Counted from the first letter of the stretch, positions 46,542 through 59,959 are shown. The stretch is 64,000 nucleotides of DNA from Asterias rubens (GCF_902459465.1 NC_047082.1:10600545-10664544); one strand, 5' to 3'. Program-made: numbers and translations. The notes: generated by a model not told the origin, from the sequence alone.

Positions 46542-46693
46542 CTGAACTGAGCCAGTCTATTCCAGTCCAAAATTTCAGTCTATTCCAGGTTTTGGGCACC
46601 GTTCTGGTAGCGTTTTCATCATACTATGAACTGACGCTATCTCACATGCATTGATTGCTTCAGCGTTGCTAAGGGGTGAACAACAGTTAAAGG

Positions 46694-46703
46694 GGAGAAT
46701 CCC
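46694..46703 (-). promoter_or_regulatory. NF-kappaB-type consensus upstream of gene F
   Basis: GGGATTCTCC (minus strand) fits GGGRNWYYCC exactly, inside the palindromic GGGGATTCTCCCC, 153 bp upstream of the TATA box. Such a match is expected several times by chance in 64 kb, so its placement is the only support. Confidence 0.4.
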
Positions 46704-48600
46704 CGACCAGCCAGCCGGAAGACAATGCCCCCTTCGTCCGTCGAACACTCGTCATTATTTCCGTCGAAACCGTTTTAGAAAATCGCGTAACACATCGGCA
46801 ACAGTAACTCAATGAAACATACGGCCAGATGGTTTCGTTTCGAGTCTCTACTCTCTAATATTCCGAAGGTTGGAAGTGTTTATGGTTATATATGACATTT
46901 TGATAACATGCACAGAAGAAAATTAAAATTATTTTGTTGTTGAAGCTGTTGAGAGCTTTCACTAGTTTTTTGTTTAAATCCAAATAAGCTAACGATGAGT
47001 AATATGGTTAAATATAAATAAAATATAAATACACTGGTTATTTTAGGAATGATTATGTATTACTAGTGGTGGGTGGAATCTCTATTTTTAGGTCACTTGA
47101 ACTTAAGAATCTTATGGACCCGCAATAATACAAAACAAAATTCAAGACTCAATAGTTATGTACAATACAATTGTTAATCTTATACTTTTGGATATGTGCG
47201 CATTCGTAATTTATAGTTAATTACCGTTTGGCATCTTTAGCCATGTGGGCGGTATTAGAGACCTGACCGAGTTCCAAATAGTGTCCAATTATTCTGACGG
47301 TGGGCGTGACTCTGTCTTGAAAGATGGGGGTAACATCGATCGTTAGTCAAAGCATTTACGGCGCGGGGTCTCGGGCCCAATTTAGGGGACTGGGAAATGT
47401 TTAGGTCTCTGTTGCAATCTAGGCCTTTTCAGAGACATCTTTTGACCCTTGAAATTAATCTGAAGTGATTGAAAAGCCGAGGGACATGTCCCCCTGCCCC
47501 CCCCCCCCCCACCCCCGTTTGACGTCTGCTTCTGACAGCAGTTTGGGCACTTTAAAAGAATTAGGGCTGGTTTCGGCACATGCCATTAAAATTGCCCTGC
47601 TTTATCCAAAGTTCAATGCCCTGGGGAGTATAGATCATTGATATCCTAGACTGGGCCATTCTAGTATCTGGTTGGGGCGGGGGGGGGGGGGTTCAGGGCC
47701 TAAAACTACGGTAGTTTTGTTTTTATGGATTTGTTCCTTTGTTTTTGTCATGTTATAAGCGCGTAGTTTAATTAGGCTGTATTATTTAGTTTGTTAAATT
47801 CGAAAATGTGATATGAACCTTGTCACGGGGGTCTCTACTCGACAAGCCCTGCTTTTTGGAGACCCCACCACGTGGTCACCCTCTATTCTTAAATTGTTTC
47901 TATTTGATTCGATTGACTGGACATAATGTATTGAATTCCATTTAATCTTTAGCTCTCTGTGAAATCAAGCCCTTGTTGTACAAAGCTGGGCACCAATACA
48001 AAACCAAAACCTAAACTATCCTCACGTGAAAAAAAAAGAACCCTGGAAATATTTCCACAAAGCATAGCCTATGAGTGACGTACTACTTTTTTTGTATTGC
48101 ACTACAGACACCCATGGGTGTCTGAAGTGCAATACAGTTTAACGTCCACTTTCTAGACCGGATATCAACAAGCGAAAACTGTTTCAAGACCGCAGTGTCC
48201 CGAAACCAAGATTGGATAGTGATCTTGCGACTTTGCAAACTTAGTTTAATTTTTATCATACATACTTACGGAGAAATAACAATAGTTTTAAACGAAACCA
48301 TTTGATATAATGTATTCAAAAGTAATTTGCAAAATGTTTGTCTTGTGATGTTCCGAACGTAACCCCTGCTTTAGAGAGGTCTTTCGTGTTTTTGTTTTTT
48401 TGAAGTTATTGCCTTATGATCGAAATAGTTTTTACTATTTGTATTTATTTGCTTATGGTTTCAGTACACAACCCAACAAAAACAAATCAAAGTTCTACGC
48501 AATATTTGAAAATAGCTAGGCTTGCGAAAATACAGCAAGTTGCACCACTTGCACTTAACCTTTGAAATTACGAGGGTTGGAATGACGTCACAACTGACCT
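46704..48600. other. No gene seen
   Basis: AT-rich sequence upstream of gene F with G/C runs (47497-47512, 47678-47692) and a short palindrome around ACACCCATGGGTGT (48109-48122). No supported coding frame or intact transposon. Confidence 0.5.
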
Positions 48601-48619
48601 TATTTTCTGCACAACACTA

Positions 48620-48840
48620 TAAAATAATGGCTCATCGAAGTTGCAAGATAATATTGAAAGAAAAAACGCCCTGAAGTATTTTATTATTTTGAGTGAACTT
48701 TAAGAACCACGTTACTGCAGTCATTCAGTGGAAGCCGTTTCTCACAACTGTTATACCATTTTCCTTCCTCCATGGCTATGATCAACAGCTCTCCATTGCT
48801 CGTTCCCAACTTGTTTTTATGCATAAGGATAATTTTCCAC
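48620..48840. mobile_element. Decayed TTAA MITE, family 1
   Basis: Recognisable inner blocks (GGCTCATCGAAGTTGCAAG, GAAGCCGTTTCTCACAA, AACAGCTCTCCATTGCTCG); both ends gone. Confidence 0.55.
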
Positions 48841-49343
48841 TATTAGGCCCATCTTTAGAATTTCCCAACAGTTGTTAACACCTAAACAGGTTATTATCCT
48901 CTGTCATCCAAGTCTTGTTACACCACACATATTCCTTGGCTATGACCTCAAGGGCCCCCAAAGGTCACCCAGTTGACCGTTACATCATATCACTTATTCT
49001 AGAGGTAACGATGTCGCCAATCTTATGTTATTTCTGTTTGACATCATTTTTAAAACAACAGTTTCCCCACCACCAAAATCTTAAATATCTGTCCACTTTT
49101 CACTCTTGGCCTCGACTACTCATTCAACTGTCCCTAATATACCAGAGACTCGGCTCTCAAGCCTTTGAGCTAGGTCCAGCACCTCTGTTTCAAGTTGCCA
49201 ACTTGCAATAAACCAAGACCAGACCCATACAAACGTTTCAAGTGTCTTCTTCAGTCGTTGCCATCAAATTCTACACTTCACTCCGCTCGTTCACGCTTAT
49301 CGTTGTAACCCCTTGCTCTAACCAGAGTACGAACGATCCTTAT

Positions 49344-49708
49344 TTAAATACAGTGGACACTATTGGTAATTGTCAAAGACTAGTCTTCACAGTTGGGGTA
49401 TCTCAACATATGCATAAAAAAAAACAAATCTGTGAAAATTTGAGCTCAATCGGTCATCGAACTTGCGAGATAATAATAAAAGAAAAAATACCCTTGTCAC
49501 ACGAAGTTGTGTGCGTTTAGATAGTTGATTTCGAGATTCGAAATCAAATTCGTGGAAAATTACTTCGTTCTCGAAAACTATGCCACTTCAGAGGGAGCCA
49601 TTTGTCACAATGTTTTATACCATCAACCTCCCCCATTACTCGTCACCAAGAAAGGTTTTACGCTAATAATTATTTTGAGCAATTACCAATAGTGTCCACT
49701 GCCTTTAA
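49344..49708. mobile_element. TTAA MITE, family 1
   Basis: Complete copy with an intact right TIR and a slightly changed left one (TTAAATACAGTGGACAC). Confidence 0.8.
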
Positions 49709-49935
49709 ACAATTCTTTCTCAGTATTTATCAAAAGTGTCAAGTGCCTGTAATGAAATGGGTCTCGAAAACCTAGGCCTATGTTATTACCCAATGCGTTC
49801 ATGTTGGGTTCAATTTAAGTGGGTGTACCTCGGCTCTTATATGGTTTCTTTGCTTTTGTCTGCGGCTATTATTTGCTAAGGATGAGAATTTCAACCAAAC
49901 AAAGTAGTAAGTTTATGGTTTCACAGGAAATATCA

Positions 49936-50305
49936 TCTGGACACATTGGTAATTTCCTCAAAATAATTATTAGTATAACACCTTACTTGGTAACGAGTAA
50001 TGGGGAGCTGTTGATAGTATAATAAAACATTGTGAGAAACGGCTCCCTCTGAAGTGACGTAGTTTTTGACAAAAATAAGTAATTTCTCACTAAAATATTT
50101 GAATTTGATTTCTGGACCACATAATTTGTTTTCAAGGTCTCGAAATAAGCATCTGAAAGCACAAACTTGTGCAAAAGGGCGTTTTTTCTTTCATTATTCT
50201 CTCGCAACTTCGACGTCCAAGTGGGCTCAAATGGTCCACAGGTTTGTTATTTTATGCATTATGTTGAAATACACCAAGCTTTAAAAATAGTGTCCGTCTT
50301 TAAAG
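49936..50305. mobile_element. TTAA MITE, family 1, decayed ends
   Basis: CTGGACACATTGGTAATTTCC … AATAGTGTCCGTCTTTAA, reverse orientation. Downstream to 51236 no gene is seen. Confidence 0.65.
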
Positions 50306-51236
50306 GAACAATCACAGAATTTGTAAGGAACAAAAATCGTCTAAGATCGCAGATAATTAACAAAAAACTTACACGGTCTGATGATGAAGATGATGGAAGA
50401 AAACATTCCTTGAAATATCTCTTTCTGAATTGTCATATTATTTTTTGATGATAAATAAATGTAAACAAACTAATTTCCCATTTGGAGTTTATCGATCGCT
50501 CAGTGAGCGTTTACTCATTTTTGTTGTAATCGATATAAATCAAAAATAATGTGTAATCGTTTTTACCAGTCGATCTCAAATTTCTACATGTTTGTCAGTT
50601 TATGTATGGTGGATTACATAACATGCTTATACTGCCAGAAACTGTTTTTGGTGGTGAATCCAATTATTGAATATTCCTTTAAGGGTTCATTTGATTTTCT
50701 TTGGATAAGCCAATCATCAGCGTTATCATACTGAGTCCTGTAATTATCCAGACTTAAATAAACCAATTAGCTCAGACGTTGAAATTGGGCGTTTTGTTAT
50801 TATATCAGCCATTTTGTTTCCCAATCAAACAATTGGATCGTTCAATTATTGTTTACTCAGCTGCAAGTAAAACAAAAGTGCGCCCACTTCTGCACAGAAC
50901 ATCCGAAATGGTATTAGCAGTGCCGAGTGCAAGAAAGAAAAGATGAAAAAAGGAAAAGTTGAAACCAAAGTCTTCGGTCACAATGTAGCTGAGTTGTTTT
51001 CTTTAATAGTTAGGCCCTAAACAGTTTCGGTTATTTCAAGACAAGATTTTACACAATAAAAAGTGAAAATTCAAATTTCTAACGGATTTGAACTGAAAAT
51101 GAACTAAAATGTAAATGAAAACTTTTGGTTAGATGCCTGTACAATATGCTTTCGATAATATAGTAGGCCTATAACAAACATTTTGAGAAACATTCCACTT
51201 CGAAGTGATGTGGTTATGTAAAAAGATAACAGTTTG

Positions 51237-51526
51237 TTAAAGGCAGTGGACACTATTGGTAATTGTCAAAGACGAGTCTTCACAGTTGGTGTATTTCAAC
51301 ATATGCATAAAATAACAAACCTGTGAAAAATTAAGCTCAATCGGTCATCGAACTTACGAGATGATAATGAAAGAAAAAAACACCCTTGTCACACGAAGTT
51401 GTGTGCGTTTAGACCTCAAGTTCTAAACTTGAGGTCTCGAAATCAAATTCGTGGAAAATTACTTCGTTCTCGAAAAATATGGCACTTCAGGGGAGCCGTT
51501 TCTCTCAATGTTTTATACTATCAACT
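51237..51526. mobile_element. TTAA MITE, family 1, right end lost
   Basis: Intact left TIR; stops at TATACTATCAACTC. Confidence 0.75.
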
Positions 51527-51817
51527 CTGGGCAGATAACACTCTGGGCAGGATGTATAGTTTAGAGGCGCGGGTAAAAAAATTATGGCTAATAAAAAAAT
51601 CTAAACGGCCTATTTATAAAAGATGGATGATAAGCAGATTAGTGCTGTAAGGATGACTTCCCACTGTCATGGAGGATATGGGCCACCTGTTGAGGTGTAC
51701 ACAACTATTTGGGAATTCTAGAGATAAATGTGGGAAATCGTCCTTATGATGCTCCACTGGATGGAGGATTGGCTCTGAGGCGACAGGGGCATCGATTAGG
51801 GTAAGATGATGACGAAG

Positions 51818-51827
<10 letters not shown>

Positions 51828-51862
<35 letters not shown>

Positions 51863-51864
51863 AT
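51828..51864. repeat. (GTT)n microsatellite
   Basis: About 12 GTT repeats, followed by T and G homopolymer runs to 51900. Confidence 0.9.
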
Positions 51865-52464
51865 TGTTTGTTTTTTTTTTGGTTTTTTTTTGGGGGGGGG
51901 ACTTATCAAGAAAAAGACAATACAAGTCACATGTGCTAGTTACAGCTGAACACAGCGTCTAATTTGTTGTGAAAACGGCAACAACAGACACTCACGGTAT
52001 TTCAACGGCAAATCCACCCGCAGGTAAAAACTACATTCTCTGGCCACCGCATTTGCAAACGGACACCCTTTCTGCTGCATCTCACAGATTCGAATGTTTC
52101 CAAACTGAATTAATTATTAATTGGGCGATTTCCGACGAAATATTTTCTTTTAAGGACTCTTAAACCCTTTTTTTCAATGAAAGAACTCAGTACTGTACGT
52201 TGCTTTCATCCAAACAAATTCGAGTGCCTAACTTGACTGTGACAGGTGTGTAAACAAATAGCGCCCTCTGTGGACCAGTAGATTTTAAAATCATCTCTCT
52301 TGACTGAGCCAAACAAACATCACTCTTTCTTGTATATTAAATGAGTAGTAGACTAGCATGATAATGAAGACAACAGCCAACTTGTTTATAAATGTAAATC
52401 GAACAATCTTTGTCCAGTTTTAAATAATCTGTCAAACTCCCCTCCGCCCATTAGAAAATGTAGT

Positions 52465-52635
52465 CACCCAATATGCCTGCTTCTGATTGGTCTATTACTT
52501 AAATGGCTATTCATCAGACACGAAACCGGTGGGTCCTTCAAAACAAAATATCGTAGGACTGCCATCTGGTCTGTTGTTACTGTGTTATATTGTAGTAGGC
52601 TACTGGGGGAATTAGTACGATTAATACAAAACAAT
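52465..52635 (+). promoter_or_regulatory. Probable promoter and 5' UTR exon of the PARPBP-like gene
   Basis: Two CCAAT boxes in opposite orientation (52468-52472 and 52486-52490) lie upstream of a strong donor, AAT/GTAAGTAC, at 52635. The nearest acceptors are CAG at 53279 or 53284, just before the start codon. This suggests a non-coding first exon ending at 52635 and a 5' UTR intron of about 640 bp. No TATA box is seen. Confidence 0.4.
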
Positions 52636-53021
52636 GTAAGTACATTTGTTATAATAATTTAGTAGGCCTAAGAATTAAGGGGTTTTTGAGTTCTATATCA
52701 TTTTGCTTTACCATACGTGGTGTAGGCAGCGAGGGTAGTTTCTGTAGTACAGTCGTGTGTGTACGTACTACTATAAACGGCCGGCCAGGGTCCTTCGAGA
52801 TAGTGTGAGTCACTACTAACTTGCTAAACGTTACAAAAACCTGATATTTAGACAAACAGTGTCAACTGCGTTTGTGCAATCCTGGAGGTAGACATTTAAT
52901 TAAGTTTACTTCAAGTTCATGTGTGCAACGACTCCAACCTGCAGCCTGTATTTTTTCACTACTTTATTGTTTGTATATTAATGACATCTGCAGTCATACA
53001 CTACGTAGCTGAGTATGTTAT

Positions 53022-53054
53022 ACCATGGAGGGATCTAATTTATTCCTCCATGGT
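53022..53054. repeat. Hairpin ACCATGGAGGGA/TTCCTCCATGGT
   Basis: Short inverted repeat in the 5' region of the PARPBP-like gene; a similar one occurs at 17165-17190. Confidence 0.5.
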
Positions 53055-53321
53055 TTACACTAGCCCTGGTTAGTGGTAGGACGTCTGAGTACCTACCTAA
53101 TGTACGAGAGTAACTGTTTTTCCCCATTCTTGTACTATTGTATTGTTTGTATTGACCTGCAGGATCCGACCTGCATGCCAAAGCAAATTAATAAAATAAT
53201 AATGTACTACGTTACGTCATGAAGATGGTTACGTATAGGTAAATTAAAAAAAAACGTTTCTTATTATTTTTTAAATCAGCACAGATTTGCATCATCATTT
53301 GGTCAAGAAATCACATTCAAG

Positions 53322-56300
53322 ATGGCAGCCATCAATGAGCAGACTTTGACCACAGATCAAAGTTCAGTTTTCTTCCTGAGTGGTCACAGCGAGACACATC
53401 TCCCCTCAGTGACACGCTCCATTCAGAAGCTAATGCCAGACCAACCCTCCGAGTTCACATACATTGGAACAGCGAGGTCCTATGAGTGTGCTCCGTCCCC
53501 AGTCATCAAATCACCATCACAGCTTCTGGTTGAGTTGTATCGTCGTCGTTTAAAACCTTTGGGTACTGGGGGCAACACCATACTGTCTGCTGAATCTCAG
53601 ATGGCTATTCTACAACTCTGCCTCGCTGAACACAACAAACAGGTTTGAATTTGTAGAAACAGACATCTTAGTCTAAACATAGGGAAAGGGAAGAGGTCTA
53701 ACAAACAGTCAGTCTCTCAAACTGTACACGTACTTTATAATTTCACTCCCTCAGCCTTGCACTTCGCTCTTCAAGGGGCAAAGCAATTTCCATCTGGTAA
53801 GAGGCACTTCAAGGCGGAAAATATAAATTTGTATTTGTGAACTTTGCAGAGGGCAGCACAGCAAAAGCACTGTGGGTGCCATGAGTTATTCAGAGACCTG
53901 CTCCCTATTTTATGTTGTCGCCACCATACTTTTTTGTTGTTTTTGATCAAGAGTTACTAACTTTGTACATTTCATTCATATTTTCCAGAAGTACGATGTT
54001 TATGACACAGATGCAAGCGAAGTTCTGCAGATGTTAAGAAAGCTTAACAATCAAAAACTTTCAACAACTTTCACCGATGACGTTTCATCACAAGACAGCT
54101 CCGAGAGCTTCTCATTATCAGAGGAACCTGTGAGATGTCTGTACGAGGCGTTTCTCAAGAGTTGCAATATGGTGGACATGATGGATGTTCACCATGCGGT
54201 CAAGACGCTGATTGAGACTGACGGGGATTGGTTCAAGTCGTTCAGAGAACAACATGGGTTGATTGTGCTGCAGTGGCCCCATGAAGTGCTGGAGGTAAAT
54301 TGAACAGACAATTTTAACTTCCCCGATCAAGGCTCAAAATTAACACTAGACTGCCGGCCCGGGGCCAGTGAACTTAGCATCGGGCCAGTAGACTCATGAC
54401 TAGACAAGCCCTGTGGTCTTGTAGTAGACTATGTTTAGGAATTCTGAAAACATCTTTGTGAGGTCTACACTTAAATTTCTGTTTATTTCATATAATTTTC
54501 ACTTCTTATCTTACAAATAACAATGGACTGCAGGCCCCGGAGCCAGTGATTTTAGCGTCGGGCCAGTAAACTCATGACTGGACAAGCCCTGTGATCTTGT
54601 AGTAAGATACCTGTTTGGGAATACGGAAAACATCTATTTTAGGTCTGCACTGAAATTAGCATATTTGAACTTTTACACTTTGTCAGATTCCATTAGACAC
54701 TAGACTGAGGCCAATGATTTTAGCGTCGGGCCAGTAGATTTGAGACTTGACAGGCCCTGTGGTCTTGTAGTAGGCTACCTGTTTAGGATTACTGAAAACA
54801 TCTATGTGAGGTCTGCACTGAAATTTTCATTTATTTTGATATAAATTTGACATTTCATCTTCACTTTTTGTGTTTTTTTTTAAAGAGAAATATTTTGAGA
54901 CTTCTTTGTGGCCAGCCGGGGAAAGTCACAGAAATCAACGTCGACATTCTCACTGATACTCTGGAAAAAGTTAATGAAGACAACATCAAACTGCATATCA
55001 CGCAGAGAGACTGGGATACAGTGCAAGACATGGAGGACAACAAGTCGTTCTCGGCTTCACCACCCAAGACACAAAGATCGCCCGTTTCAACCACAGAAGT
55101 AGGTTATGGTTACGTAGGATTTGAAAATTTACAAGGCGGTATAATCAAGTGGGGTTTTTGGTAGCACCATGTGTGAATCTCTTTACGGTTGTGTTGGATT
55201 CTAAAAAAGAACAGCCGTCGATTTCACAAAGAGTTAGGACTCGTCTTATCTCGAGTTACTTAGGATCAATCTTAAGGTCTGCATGCTACAGTGCAGGGTT
55301 GGGGCTCGTCCTAAGTCCTAAGATTAATCTTAAGTTAGGAAGAGTTTTGTGAAATCGACGGCTGGTTGTTGACAACTCACATCTTTCAATACAGTATGCT
55401 CTGATCGTCTTCAGGAGAATGCTGGACCCTGTTGCTAGATGCTGCTAATGAACTGCCTTGAAGATTATTACTGGTACTTGGGCTTGTCACCATCAAGCCA
55501 AGGCAGTACTTACTTTTAGCCCAGCATTCCTCTGAAGACGATCAGAGCATACTGATCGAAACGTTTCAGAACCAGCCCTCCTAAAAAGAGACTTACACGT
55601 GGCGCTACTGCAAACTTCACTTAATTAGGTTATGATTCTTGACTTCAAAGTAGGACCAAGGGCTTGAACAAAGTTGTATGATATATAATAATAATTGGTT
55701 TATGATAAATACAAACATGTAATTGGTGCTGAAATGATCCTTCGAAGTCTGAAAAGAGCAGCCAAATTTTAGGAGGTACATCAAAATGATGGCGTTGCAA
55801 CCCTTTGGTAACTCCTGGAAGTGCAGATTTCAATGAACTTTTGTGATAATTCACATTGCTAGAGAAGTACAATGTATATCAAGATTACCTTGTATCAGAA
55901 GAAAAAATAACAGTTGCTTTTTTCACAAAGCAGAGTTAAACAATTCCGAAATCAGTAGAAAGTATGACATTTCTCGTCCCTAATTTACAGGTTCTGGTGC
56001 ATCAAGTATTTCTCTCGTTTCTTGGGCTCCTTGTCAACTCTCGAGATGAACTATCCTTGGCAAGATGTTTGAGTTACTCTCCTACGGGCCTAGACCACAA
56101 GGGATTCACTGCACTCAAGAATCTAGCTAAGCTCAAGAACATGTCCATGTATCAGGTAAACATGAAGACCTTTTTACACTGTAGGCCTATCTTTTATCTC
56201 TATGGATTTTTTTTTGTTTTTTATGCAAGTCGCCAGACACACAAGGCCTGAAGGCCACTTCAAGGTGTGGGCTTAGTATAAAAGAGCTACAGGGAAAGGA

Positions 56301-59300
56301 AAACGAACATGGCAATATGTTTCCTAATTAGGATACTGTTTTCCGATTTAGAAACACTAAACGATTCGAAAAATGTCTTCTAATTTTTGAAATGCTGGTA
56401 ATGTTTCCTATTTTGGAGGCACTACGCTTTAATAAATGTTTCCTGATCAGGAAACATCATTTAGTGTTATGTTGTTGGAGACATTGTACACTTTATAAAC
56501 ACTGCCCTCAATTGACACATTTTTTTTATGATGAATCTGCAGACAGCGGTGTCCTACATCACCAAACTGAGGCTCGGAGGCAGAAGCTACGCGCCTGGCA
56601 ACGAGGGCGCTTTTCTTGGCGACAATGTCAAGAGTCTGAGTGAATTTGTCACTAATGTTCAGAAACTGCAAGTTCTACTGGAGGAAGTCCCAGATACTAG
56701 GTAAGTCATTGTGATATAAAACTACTGCACGCACGTTCTTTTTTCTCTAAAACACTAAGACAGAAATCAGAAACATTCTCTCTTTGAAGGTACTACAAAT
56801 GGTTATAAATAAATGGGGTCTAAGGTGCTGTTACTATTATTTAATACTATCTTGAAAATACTGGCAACCAGCCGAATACACTCAGCTCATGTGTTACTTA
56901 TGTTTTTCCTGATACAGACTTTCTATCAACAAAATATTGGTGTCCGTCAAAGCCCTCCTGTGTAAGTGCAGAGGGAGTGTCTTCAAGACAGCCGCTGTGG
57001 AGAAAGTCTGTCAGACGTTCAAGAGTAAATTTGATGTCCTAATGACGACTTACAATCAGAGCAGTCAAACAAGCCCCCCAAAGGTAAAGATGTCGTCTAC
57101 TGTTGTTCATTATAACTACAGGCCGAAGCTTTGACTGGGGTCAACCACTTACAGTTACATGTAACTAAAGCAAGACACTGACTTCTTGTACATTTTCAGG
57201 TTTTCTTGAACTGCGTTTTTGTGTTCTACATGTATGGCCCGCAGTGAGGCAGATATAGGTTGGGGATGATACCTTTGGCTTTAGAAGAGGTCTTAAGTGG
57301 TCTTGCTTTTAAGAAAAAAATAAATAGAAAACTACAGTATTTTGGCATTTGATGGCATTTGAACATGACTATGTCATATCTTCAACCATCTTATGAGTGC
57401 CGATATACGTGCATATGTATGCCAAGTCGAGTTGGCGTTGTGCAATCTTTCCCTGGCCCTCCATGCTGTCTATAACCCTTGGGGGCACTACGTGGATTGG
57501 TTGACCTAATTGCATGTGTTTTCGCTGGAATAAATCTCTAGGGTTTTCCTTGCACATCTAAAACCGTTTTTGTCTTCTCTCCATGGGGTTATAGTAATTA
57601 AGTTAACTTTTCTGAGATTTCTTTGACTTCACAACCAGAACTAATAAATAAGAAAATAACAGACATCTATCCAATCTATCACCCCCAACAGACTGCAAAC
57701 CAAGGGGGTAGTGTCTTAGGACGTAAGACCCTCAAGGTTATCCAGACGTTCCTTGATCAGGAAACGACGAGGCCAACATCCCATAGCGCTGTCACCATGC
57801 TCAGTGACTGCATACTGACACAGGCTACACCGGTCAGAATGCCATCATTGTTGGCCCAGTTCAGGTAAGACACACATCCTCCCGGCAAACAACAACTTGT
57901 TCAGCCGTATGTTTTTTCAAAAACATCAAAATCACTTGGGTCTACAGGGCTCACCCTTTTTAACAATAGACCACCGTACATTGATAAGAATAATACAGAG
58001 TATGTTTATTGTGCCTTTAACTTAACAAATTAAGGTGCTCAAGGAGCACGGTAGAGAACCCTATAAGGCCAATATTAACTGTCATTTTGGGTAATAATTC
58101 CCAAAAGAGTAGCACAATGATCAAATAAAATTGTGTCATCTCTCTCATTTCAAACAGTACTTTGTAAATCATCAAGAGAATTAATCAGCTTTCAGCTGTG
58201 ATAGATGGCAATTAAACAATCATCAAGAGCTTACTAAAATGACCTCCAAATTGTGCATGGTTTTGCACTATTTTTTTCTGACACACGCAATGGCTTAAAG
58301 CCATTATACACTTTCGGAACAGCAAAAAAAAACAGATTTACAAATAACATACAGGGTTTACAAAAGGTAATGGTGAAAGACTTCTCTTGAAATATTATTC
58401 CATGAAATGCTTTGCTTTTTGAGAAAACATTTAAACAATTATCAATTCTCGATATCGAGAATTATGGATTTATTTTAAACACATGTCATGACACAGCGAA
58501 ACGTGCGGAATTAAGGGTGGGTTTTCTCGTTATTTTCTCCCGACTCCCATGACCGATTGAGTCTAAATTTTCACAGGTTTTTAATTTCATATATAAGTTG
58601 TGATACACTGGACAATATCGTTTACTGAAAGTGTCCAATGGCTTTAAGCCGGAATTATATTTCATGGATACAGGTTGATCAAACAAAACTTTTATGTCAG
58701 CTCTACCAAGTATAAAACGTTTAATTAGAAGATACACAATGCCAAGTTAGTGACTACTTTTTTACATGGTGTATTGAAACATTGTTTTTTTCCACAGATC
58801 TCCTGAGGTGATCGATCAAGAGTCTCCTGAAAACCAATCACTTAGAGACAGAATAGATGTTCCCAATCAGGTAAGACCCTGAAACCTTACAGTGACAAAC
58901 TCCGTTTAGTTAGTTTAAAAGTGCATTGTGACAGTTTTATGAGCAGGTTTGAAAAAAAAAAAAAAGCAGGAAACCAGTCATAGATTATACATGAGAAATG
59001 TTATTTTAACTGGTGACCGTATTTTGTTAAGCATAATTTTATTGTGCTTAGCAGCTTTTCGTTCTAACCTTAAGCAGCTGTACGAAATTGGGCCCTGCAA
59101 TAAGTCATAATTATTCTTCACTCACAGGAGGTAAAACAACCCAAACGCTTCGGCAACCAATCCGACATGGCGTGGGCGGAGCCAACCGAAAGAAACCCCC
59201 TCCAGGACAAAGATATGAACCAGATCAACCAATCACCAAACACCGACCAATTCATTAAGCTGTGGGCCGTGACGCCACCAGAGAAACGCAGACAAGCTAA

Positions 59301-59640
59301 AGTCATAACCCACGAATTTAACTCACCGACAGGTCCGATACCGCTACAACCAAGCGCGCGGCAACCATCGCTATCCGTTACCGACCACACCCCTAAGAGA
59401 CCGAAGGGGTGCGGTAGGAAGATAACCGAGGCCGCAATGGATAAGGAGAACGTATGCGCTGAACGCGCCAACAACAAGAAAGGGGGCGGGGTCAAGAGAA
59501 GGGTCAAACGGGTTTTAATGGAGGACACGGGGAGTAGCCAACCGAGCAAGAAGGCAAAGAAAAACACAGGAGGGGTGAAGAAGAAACAAGTCACCCTCGT
59601 TAAAGGACAGAAAACTCTGAACCAATTCTTTAGAGTTTGA
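53322..59640 (+). CDS. PARPBP: PARPBP/PARI-like PCNA-interacting protein, nine coding exons, 720 aa
   Basis: In vertebrates PARI binds SUMO-PCNA and RAD51 and restrains homologous recombination at replication forks; it has a degenerate UvrD-helicase-like fold. Exons: 53322-53642, 53989-54294, 54886-55098, 55991-56155, 56543-56700, 56918-57083, 57617-57864, 58798-58870, 59128-59640, all with GT/AG ends and consistent phases (2163 nt). Family matches by eye: Q-L-C-L-A-E-H-N-K-Q at the end of exon 1, L-L-V-N-S in exon 4, L-G-G-R-S-Y-A-P in exon 5, and the C-terminal PIP box Q-K-T-L-N-Q-F-F (711-718) just before the stop. Exon 9 is basic and Lys-rich, with NLS-like K-R-R-V-K-R and K-K-A-K-K clusters. 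The exon 7 acceptor is uncertain: 57617 and 57653 keep the frame, while the nicer-looking site before 57639 would not. It is longer than human PARI (about 580 aa), mostly in the N-terminal and C-terminal linkers. Confidence 0.88.
55214..55362. mobile_element. MITE with GCCGTCGATTTCACAAAGAG ends, in PARPBP-like intron 3
   Basis: Right end TTTTGTGAAATCGACGGC mirrors the left, with inner CTAAGATTAATCTTAAG. Shares its inner sequence with 27851-28008. Confidence 0.75.
55393..55553. repeat. Long inverted repeat in PARPBP-like intron 3
   Basis: AGTATGCTCTGATCGTCTTC (55393-) is mirrored by GAAGACGATCAGAGCATACT ending at 55553, with further pairing inside (AGAATGCTGG/CCAGCATTCC). Confidence 0.8.
58295..58647. 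mobile_element. TTAA MITE, family 2, in PARPBP-like intron 7
   Basis: TTAAAGCCATTATACACTTTC … GTGTCCAATGGCTTTAA, with ATTCTCGATATCGAGAAT inside. Both TIRs present. Confidence 0.85.
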
Positions 59641-59690
59641 AGTAAGAACAGACAGCAATAATTTTGCCAACTCATGTGGCCAGTGACTTG

Positions 59691-59842
59691 GACCCAATTT
59701 TATAAAACCATTAAGCAGAAAATGCTTCTCAGCAAATTTCTTTGTCGAACAAGAAATAAGTGGGGCATTGGAGGCAAGAGTATAAACCTTAATATTGGCT
59801 GGTAACCCATTTCTGCTAAGCAGCATTGAAACAGGGGGCCCC
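59691..59842. mobile_element. GGGCCCAATTTCAT-type MITE, diverged
   Basis: GACCCAATTTTATAAAACC … GCTAAGCAGCATTGAAACAG; starts 51 bp past the PARPBP-like stop, so probably in its 3' UTR. A related solo end lies at 59037-59095 in the last intron. Confidence 0.5.
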
Positions 59843-59959
59843 GGACACCAACATTTTAAAATATCTTGGTAAGATAATTTAAGTACAGAATGTCATGCAC
59901 TTTAACTTTGTGTGCTTTATAGTGCTTGATGGCCATGTGGTATATTTTGCACCAGACAC

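Noticed and set aside
59118..59675. 185-codon frame antisense to the last PARPBP-like exon
   Set aside because: Hydrophobic shadow of a Lys-rich exon with clear splice sites and a PIP box on the plus strand.
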